Assembly (NCBI GenBank): GCA_023423975.1 | Contig: JAFAEO010000010.1 | Span: 1 to 7,632, forward strand | From: Pseudomonadota bacterium | GTDB taxonomy: Bacteria; Pseudomonadota; Gammaproteobacteria; Burkholderiales; Burkholderiaceae_B | Length of the DNA stretch: 7,632 nucleotides | Direction of reading: 5' to 3' | Part shown: one piece after another, positions 4,969 through 7,632 of the stretch | Position numbering within the stretch: position 1 is the stretch's first letter | Layout of the letters: every line of letters starts with the position of its first letter | The notes under the pieces: generated by a model | Database searches by the model: none | What the model was told of the DNA's origin: nothing | Seen by the model: the letters and a program-made list of their open reading frames with translations, nothing else | Translations under genes and position numbers: made by a program

Positions 4969-6285
4969 TCAAGCGCGTTGATTGTCTTTCATCAACAAAG
5001 CGGTCATTGCGGAAATCAGACATCCAGCCAGCAAATAAATGGCGACGCTATGCCAGTTCCCGGCAAAGTAAGTGATGAGTGCAGCGGCAATAAAAGGTGT
5101 AAATCCACCGCCAACCACACTGGCGACCTGATAACCGACTCCAGCACCACTATAGCGATAACTGGCACCAAACATGTCGGTAAACATCGGTTGTTGCACA
5201 CACACCACCATGTCATGCGCAATGTTTGCCAGCATTATGGAGAAGAAAACTATCCAGAAAATAGATTGTGCTTCAAGCGCCATAAAGAAAGGAAATGCGC
5301 TCAACGTTCCGATTAACGCACCTGTGATATAAACCCTGCGGCGACCAAAACGATCGGCAAGCCAGGCAAAACAGGGAATTGTCAAGCAGCTTAATCCACC
5401 TACCAGCAAACCAATATTGAGGAAAAGTTCGCGCGGTAACCCCATATTCTGGGTTGAATAATTAAGTGCAAAGGCAGTAACGATGTACATCGTCAGCAAT
5501 TCGCACAGTCGTAGCGCAATAATCTTCAGGAAAGCACCGGGATGTCGTAACAGCGCTTCGATAACCGGGATGCGTTTTTTCGCGGCAGCTTGATAATGTT
5601 GCTGTTGTTCAAATTCCGCGGACTCCTCCATGCCATTGCGCACCCACAATGCTCCCAGTACCAGTACGATGCTAAACAGGAAAGGAATGCGCCAGCCCCA
5701 GCTTAAAAACTGTTCGTCAGTCGTCATTATACTGATCAATGAAACCAGTCCGGTTGAAAGCAGTAAACCTACACCGTAGCCAACTTGTACACCGCTACTG
5801 TAAAAGGCTTTTTTATTTTTCGGTGCACTTTCAACGGAAAGCAACGCCGCGCCTCCCCATTCGCCGCCGACGGCAAATCCCTGAATGGCACGCAGTGTCA
5901 CCAGCAAAATAGGTGCCCACCACCCAATGGTCGAGAATGAAGGAAGAATACCAATCAAGGCTGTCGCGATGCCCATCATCCAGACGGTCAGCATTAACAT
6001 GCGCTTACGTCCCAGTCGGTCGCCAAAGTGACCGAAAATGACACCGCCGAGCGGACGGAAAAGGAATCCGACGCCAAAGGTAGCAAATGCGGCGAGCGTT
6101 CCCATCGCCGGGCTTACTTGCGGGAAAAACTCGCGATTAAACACCAGTGCGGCGGTGATGCCATAGAGTAAAAAATCATACCAGTCGACGACGGCACCAG
6201 CGAAGCTGCCTAACGCAGCTCGTCGGGCGCGACTTAACGAAAGCGTCCCTTCATCGGGACGAGTGGAGATGAGCGTGGAGTCCAT
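4969..6285 (-). CDS. shiA: Shikimate:H+ symporter ShiA
   Basis: Inner-membrane shikimate (and dehydroshikimate) importer, a member of the metabolite:H+ symporter family in the major facilitator superfamily. Its 438 residues are full length, from ATG at 6285 with AGGA (6291-6294) five bases upstream. Family marks: DWYDFLLYG in helix 1 (34-42); the MFS signature loop GHFGDRLGRKRML between helices 2 and 3 (85-97); RAIQGFAVGGEWGGA (132-146); a charged central cytoplasmic loop (~216-240); and the second-half signature loop WLADRFGRRRVY (308-319). Twelve hydrophobic segments fit the fold. It is transcribed divergently from the glycosyltransferase gene at 6600. Its leader holds a RyhB pairing site, linking import to iron starvation: shikimate feeds chorismate and hence enterobactin. 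It has its own terminator before amn. Confidence 0.97.
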   Translation of the reverse strand: MDSTLISTRPDEGTLSLSRARRAALGSFAGAVVDWYDFLLYGITAALVFNREFFPQVSPAMGTLAAFATFGVGFLFRPLGGVIFGHFGDRLGRKRMLMLTVWMMGIATALIGILPSFSTIGWWAPILLVTLRAIQGFAVGGEWGGAALLSVESAPKNKKAFYSSGVQVGYGVGLLLSTGLVSLISIMTTDEQFLSWGWRIPFLFSIVLVLGALWVRNGMEESAEFEQQQHYQAAAKKRIPVIEALLRHPGAFLKIIALRLCELLTMYIVTAFALNYSTQNMGLPRELFLNIGLLVGGLSCLTIPCFAWLADRFGRRRVYITGALIGTLSAFPFFMALEAQSIFWIVFFSIMLANIAHDMVVCVQQPMFTDMFGASYRYSGAGVGYQVASVVGGGFTPFIAAALITYFAGNWHSVAIYLLAGCLISAMTALLMKDNQRA

Positions 6286-6290
6286 AATGA

Positions 6291-6294
6291 TCCT
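6291..6294 (-). promoter_or_regulatory. shiA ribosome binding site
   Basis: AGGA on the minus strand, 5 bases before the ATG at 6285. It is a short, moderate site, compatible with a gene whose translation needs activation by a small RNA. Confidence 0.7.
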
Positions 6295-6333
6295 GTTTGT
6301 ACTGTCTTTTTATAATTAGTATGGAAAAGGTAA

Positions 6334-6343
6334 CTCACATTGC
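6334..6343 (-). promoter_or_regulatory. RyhB small-RNA pairing site in shiA leader
   Basis: The minus-strand sequence GCAATGTGAG, 49-58 bases before the shiA start codon, is perfectly complementary to CUCACAUUGC in the small RNA RyhB (recalled sequence), with a G-U pair possible on each side. Published work shows RyhB activating shiA translation by pairing with its leader and opening an inhibitory structure. The complementarity is seen here; the mechanism is established knowledge; use in this strain is inferred. Confidence 0.8.
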
Positions 6344-6581
6344 CGTCGATCTATAAACGAACCTTATGAGACTACCTCGACAGAGCGCATCTGCAAATGT
6401 TTTTATGGCTGATTAGCGGCAACATGAAAAATTCGATGGAAGATGAAAGCGCAGGAGTTGCTGGTGTTGTTTAAGGATTAAGCAGAGGACCCACAGGTTA
6501 GAGATATGAAACATAAAAGTCCGCATATGCACAAAATGGCACCCTGATGAGTCTGATAGACTGCATTGCATTATAACCAGT

Positions 6582-6588
6582 AGGGAGG
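6582..6588 (+). promoter_or_regulatory. yeeL ribosome binding site
   Basis: AGGGAGG lies 11 bases before the ATG at 6600, a strong sequence at slightly long spacing. No in-frame alternative start lies between it and the ATG, so it supports the chosen start. Confidence 0.65.
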
Positions 6589-6599
6589 CGAAGTTAGGT

Positions 6600-7632
6600 A
6601 TGTTTTTAGCATCATTGTTGAGACGTATTGCATTTAGTTACTACGATTATAAAGCTAATAATTTCAATATTGGAAAAACAGAGTTTGTTGTCATCCATAT
6701 TCCCGATCAAATTGGCGATGCTATGGCCATCTTTCCAGTTATTCGGGCGCTTGAACTGCATAAAATTAAGCATCTTTTAATTGTTACTTCGACTATTAAT
6801 TTAGAAGTCTTTAATGCGCTCAAACTTGAACAGACTAAATTAACATTAGTCACAATGACTATGCAGGATTACGCAACATTAAAAGAAATAAAAGATTTAG
6901 CGAAGAACATAACACAGCAATACGGTACGCCGGATCTTTGTATAGAGGCGATGCGTAAAAAGAACCTGAAAACGATGTTATTTATCAGTCAGTTGAAAGC
7001 AAAAACGAATTTTCAGGTTGTCGGTTTAACCATGAAGTGCTATTCCCCTTTGTGTAAGAACGCGTCCCGGATGGATCAGAATCTCAGGGCTCCCGTACCC
7101 ATGACATGGGCGTTTATGATGCGTGAAGCGGGTTTTCCGGCAGTCAGGCCAATATATGAATTGCCATTAAGCGAGGATGTACTCGATGAGGTGCGCGAGG
7201 AAATGCGATCGTTAGGAGCTTACATTGCGCTCAATTTAGAAGGTAGTGCACAGGAACGTACATTTTCATTATCGATAGCAGAAAATCTAATAGCAAAAAT
7301 TAAAAATGAAACAGATATGCCAATAGTGATCGTTCATGGACCAAAAGGGGAAGATAAAGCCAGGGTATTAGTGGATTGTTATAATAATGTCTTCCGTTTA
7401 TCCTTATCACCCTCGATTAAACGTTCGGCAGCAATCATAAAAGATGCTTATATCGCAATAACTCCTGACACCTCAATATTACATATGGCAAGTGCCTATA
7501 ATACCCCCGTTGTTGCAATTTATGCTGATTACAAAACGCGATGGCCCGCAATGGCCGATGTTTCGGAGTCAGTCGTCGTTGGGCAAAAAATTGACAATAT
7601 AAGTCTGGATGAATTCGCAAAGGCATTAAAAA
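6600..7632 (+). CDS. yeeL: Glycosyltransferase family 9 (heptosyltransferase-like), 3' end outside window
   Basis: An ATG at 6600 opens a frame of 344 codons with no stop before the right edge, so the protein is C-terminally incomplete in view. It matches the GT-B, family 9 pattern of ADP-heptose:LPS heptosyltransferases. HIPDQIGDAM (33-42) has a Gly-Asp (Asp40) like the catalytic Asp13 of WaaC. LNLEGSAQER (211-220) opens the second domain. TPDTSILHMASAYNTPVVAIY, whose core is PDTSILHMASA (289-299), corresponds to the nucleotide-sugar-binding D-T/S-x-x-x-H motif; Asp290 aligns with WaaC Asp261. No signal peptide or membrane span is seen, so a cytoplasmic or membrane-face enzyme is likely; acceptor and donor are unknown. 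Codon use is AT-rich, with eleven ATA and four AGA/AGG codons, suggesting acquired DNA. From its position beside shiA I identify it as yeeL, a pseudogene in K-12 by my recollection; here it is unbroken as far as visible. Confidence 0.8.
   Translation, partial: MFLASLLRRIAFSYYDYKANNFNIGKTEFVVIHIPDQIGDAMAIFPVIRALELHKIKHLLIVTSTINLEVFNALKLEQTKLTLVTMTMQDYATLKEIKDLAKNITQQYGTPDLCIEAMRKKNLKTMLFISQLKAKTNFQVVGLTMKCYSPLCKNASRMDQNLRAPVPMTWAFMMREAGFPAVRPIYELPLSEDVLDEVREEMRSLGAYIALNLEGSAQERTFSLSIAENLIAKIKNETDMPIVIVHGPKGEDKARVLVDCYNNVFRLSLSPSIKRSAAIIKDAYIAITPDTSILHMASAYNTPVVAIYADYKTRWPAMADVSESVVVGQKIDNISLDEFAKALK

Larger units (their letters stand above)
6286..6599. other. Divergent shiA / yeeL control region
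   Basis: This 314-base region separates two divergent genes. On the shiA side it holds the ribosome binding site and RyhB site. I could not place a convincing shiA promoter: TATAGA or TTATAG around 6350-6356 are -10-like without a good -35, and TATAAA at 6309-6314 lies too close to the gene to include the RyhB site in the transcript. On the yeeL side no clear promoter was found; TATAAC at 6572-6577 sits too near the ribosome binding site. No terminator or small gene was recognised. Confidence 0.5.

Noticed and set aside
4868..5023. 52-residue N-terminal extension of amn
   Set aside because: It would overlap the shiA 3' end and run through the shiA terminator and Pho box; the ATG at 4867 with AGGAG gives the known 484-residue length.
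6311..6316. Plus-strand TATAAT as the yeeL promoter
   Set aside because: No -35 box at a workable distance, and it is nearly 290 bases from the gene; it arises from an AT-rich run.
7435..7626. 63-codon minus-strand frame near the right edge
   Set aside because: It lies opposite the conserved nucleotide-sugar-binding segment of the glycosyltransferase gene; a shadow frame.
1..7632. CRISPR array, insertion sequence, phage or defence system
   Set aside because: No regularly spaced repeats, transposase or integrase motifs, or defence domains were found on either strand; the only long repeat is the tRNA pair.

Overview
The window is a piece of Escherichia coli (or a very close Escherichia/Shigella) chromosome from the asn-tRNA neighbourhood near the cob/shiA region. 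It is shown in the opposite orientation to the usual K-12 map. I base this on the protein sequences themselves: YeeO, YeeN, Amn and ShiA are recognisable nearly residue for residue. It also rests on the gene order asnU - yeeO - asnW - yeeN - amn - shiA - yeeL. No database was searched, and locus identities come from recall of the E. coli map.

Layout. Positions 1-84 and 1825-1908 are a perfect 84-bp inverted repeat, each copy holding a complete tRNA-Asn(GUU) gene (asnU on -, asnW on +). Between them lies yeeO (+), a MATE-family flavin exporter. asnW has a textbook promoter before it and a strong intrinsic terminator after it. A roughly 350-base AT-rich gap with no convincing gene follows. Then, all on the minus strand, come yeeN (YebC/TACO1-family translation factor, 2354-3070), amn (AMP nucleosidase, 3413-4867) and shiA (shikimate/H+ symporter, 4969-6285). 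Each has its own leader, and hairpins separate them, so they do not look like one operon. Divergent from shiA, on the plus strand, an open frame from 6600 runs off the right edge. It encodes a glycosyltransferase family 9 (heptosyltransferase-like) protein that I identify as yeeL, a locus I remember as a pseudogene in K-12 but which is unbroken here as far as visible.

Regulation visible in the sequence: sigma70 promoters for both tRNAs; a probable PhoB box before amn; and in the shiA leader a 10-base perfect complement to the small RNA RyhB, matching the published activation of shiA during iron starvation. Shikimate import feeds chorismate and enterobactin synthesis.

Functional reading: this is core-genome metabolism (nucleotide salvage, shikimate uptake, flavin export) built around tRNA genes that are well-known integration sites for the Yersinia-type high-pathogenicity island and the pks island. 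Both tRNA sites show no island in this window. I found no CRISPR array, insertion sequence, phage gene or undescribed defence system. The most unusual structure is the inverted tRNA pair: the antisense of asnU supplies the putative yeeO ribosome binding site, and the asnU promoter sits inside the annotated yeeO N-terminal codons.
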